Assembly: GCA_902477915.1 (NCBI GenBank) | Contig: CABSJA010000030.1 | Span: forward strand, 1-22,406 | From: an uncultured Veillonella sp. | GTDB lineage: Bacteria; Bacillota; Negativicutes; Veillonellales; Veillonellaceae | Direction of reading: 5' to 3' | DNA length: 22,406 bases | Part shown: positions 21,524 through 22,406 of the stretch, piece after piece | Layout of the letters: each line of letters begins with the position of its first letter | Numbering within the stretch: position 1 is the first letter of the stretch | Position numbers and translations under genes: made by a program | Notes under the pieces: generated by a model | What the model saw: only the letters and a program-made list of their open reading frames with translations | Database searches by the model: none | Told to the model about the DNA's origin: nothing

Positions 21524-22406
21524 TTATTTTACATATTCAGCTAAAGCTTTATCAATATATGCTGCTTCTTCAGCACTAGGATCACACATCGGTAAATTAA
21601 ATACACCCGCAGGTAAGCCAATTTTACGAGCTGCATATTTAACAGGAATTGGGTTTGTAGTGATAAACATCGCTTTAATGATATCCGCTAAGCTTTGATG
21701 AATACGAAGTGCTTCGTGATTATGACCTGATTCATAAGCTTGAATCATAGCATTCATATCTTTGCCAGCCACATGGGACACTACGGATACTACACCACAA
21801 GCACCTACTGATAACATTGGTAATGTAAGTCCATCATCCCCACTGTATACCATAAAGTCTTCGCCTGGCATTAAGCGTTTGATTTCAGATGCAATCATAA
21901 GATTACCACTTGCCTCTTTAATAGCACATACATGTGGATATTCATTATGTAATTGTGCTAATGTTGTAGGGAATATTCCTGTTCCAACACGGCTTGGTAC
22001 ATTATATACCATGATTGGAAGCGTAGTAGCCTCTGCAATAGCTTTAAAGTGTAAGTATTGGCCTTGTTGATTTGGCTTATTATAGTAAGGTACTACAACC
22101 AATAAACCATCGATTCCATCAATTTTAGAAACTTCTTTCACAAATTCTACAGAAGATTTTGTGTCATTTGAACCTACGTTAGCAATAATAGAACCTTTAT
22201 GACCACATTCTTTAGCAATTGCTGTAAATAATGCTAATTTATCCTCTTTAGACATGGATGGATTTTCCCCAGTTGTACCACATACAACGAGGCCATCAGA
22301 GCCATTATCTAACAAATGATTAGCAATAGCTACACTATTTTCTATGTTTAAGGATCCATCATTATTAAATGATGTAATCATAGCCGTTAATACTCGACCA
22401 AAGGTT
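21524..22406 (-). CDS. dapA: 4-hydroxy-tetrahydrodipicolinate synthase (5' end outside window)
   Basis: DapA condenses pyruvate with aspartate semialdehyde, the first committed step to diaminopimelate and lysine. The frame stays open to the right edge: eight codons before the internal Met at 22381 read TFGRVLTA, the usual DapA N-terminus, so the true start is beyond 22406 and the Met is internal. Motifs present are CGTTGENPS (substrate binding), VPYYNKPNQQG with the catalytic Tyr, YNVPSRVG with the carboxylate-binding Arg, and AIKEASGN with the Schiff-base Lys. The visible 294 residues are nearly the full protein. It is convergent with lexA, each gene having its own terminator. Confidence 0.95.
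   Translation of the reverse strand, partial: TFGRVLTAMITSFNNDGSLNIENSVAIANHLLDNGSDGLVVCGTTGENPSMSKEDKLALFTAIAKECGHKGSIIANVGSNDTKSSVEFVKEVSKIDGIDGLLVVVPYYNKPNQQGQYLHFKAIAEATTLPIMVYNVPSRVGTGIFPTTLAQLHNEYPHVCAIKEASGNLMIASEIKRLMPGEDFMVYSGDDGLTLPMLSVGACGVVSVVSHVAGKDMNAMIQAYESGHNHEALRIHQSLADIIKAMFITTNPIPVKYAARKIGLPAGVFNLPMCDPSAEEAAYIDKALAEYVK

Noticed and set aside
21762..22070. 102-codon plus-strand frame inside dapA
   Set aside because: It is antisense to the catalytic core of dapA, and its composition is that of a shadow frame.

Overview
The window looks like a stretch of ordinary chromosome from a low-GC, Gram-negative-type Firmicute of the Negativicutes, most probably a Veillonella species. 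This rests on the AT-rich composition, the protein flavour, B. subtilis-like SOS boxes and the operon contents. It is inferred from the sequence alone, not from a database match. No rRNA, tRNA, CRISPR array or insertion sequence is visible.

Layout. The window opens with the last 65 codons of an unrecognised gene (3-200), which meets a minus-strand pyruvate:quinone oxidoreductase gene (poxB, 295-2037) across a two-way terminator. Next comes a complete riboflavin operon (ribD-ribE-ribBA-ribH, 2515-6120) behind an FMN riboswitch with its own terminator, followed by hslO (Hsp33, 6315-7193). A purine-thioether salvage cluster follows (mtnP-mtnA-ahcY-like-mtaD, 7302-12038). A convergent methyltransferase gene (12189-12938) is divergent from a poorly characterised group: DUF1848 protein, HAD-family phosphatase and DUF4241 protein (13086-15827). 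After it lie a 49-codon membrane micro-gene (15936-16085), a roughly 670-base AT-rich gap with repeats and hairpins, a PAP2 phosphatase gene, a VanW-family lipoprotein gene and a stand-alone tyrosine recombinase gene. A LysM protein gene is divergent from lexA across three SOS boxes. The window closes with dapA, cut at the right edge.

How the genes work together. The most interesting unit is 7302-12038. MtaD should deaminate methylthioadenosine (MTA) and S-adenosylhomocysteine (SAH). The two purine-cleaving enzymes encoded beside it both carry residues expected for 6-oxopurine (inosyl) substrates: MtnP has Glu165 and Asn207 as in purine nucleoside phosphorylase, and the AhcY homologue has an HxExK motif in place of HxTxE. 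This predicts a complete 'deaminate first' recycling route, MTA to methylthioinosine to hypoxanthine plus methylthioribose-1-phosphate, and SAH to S-inosylhomocysteine to inosine plus homocysteine. It contrasts with the usual adenine/adenosine-releasing route. The lexA/LysM pair reproduces the lexA-yneA arrangement of Bacillus and probably encodes an SOS-induced division inhibitor. The DUF1848-HAD-DUF4241 group is the least understood set of proteins here.
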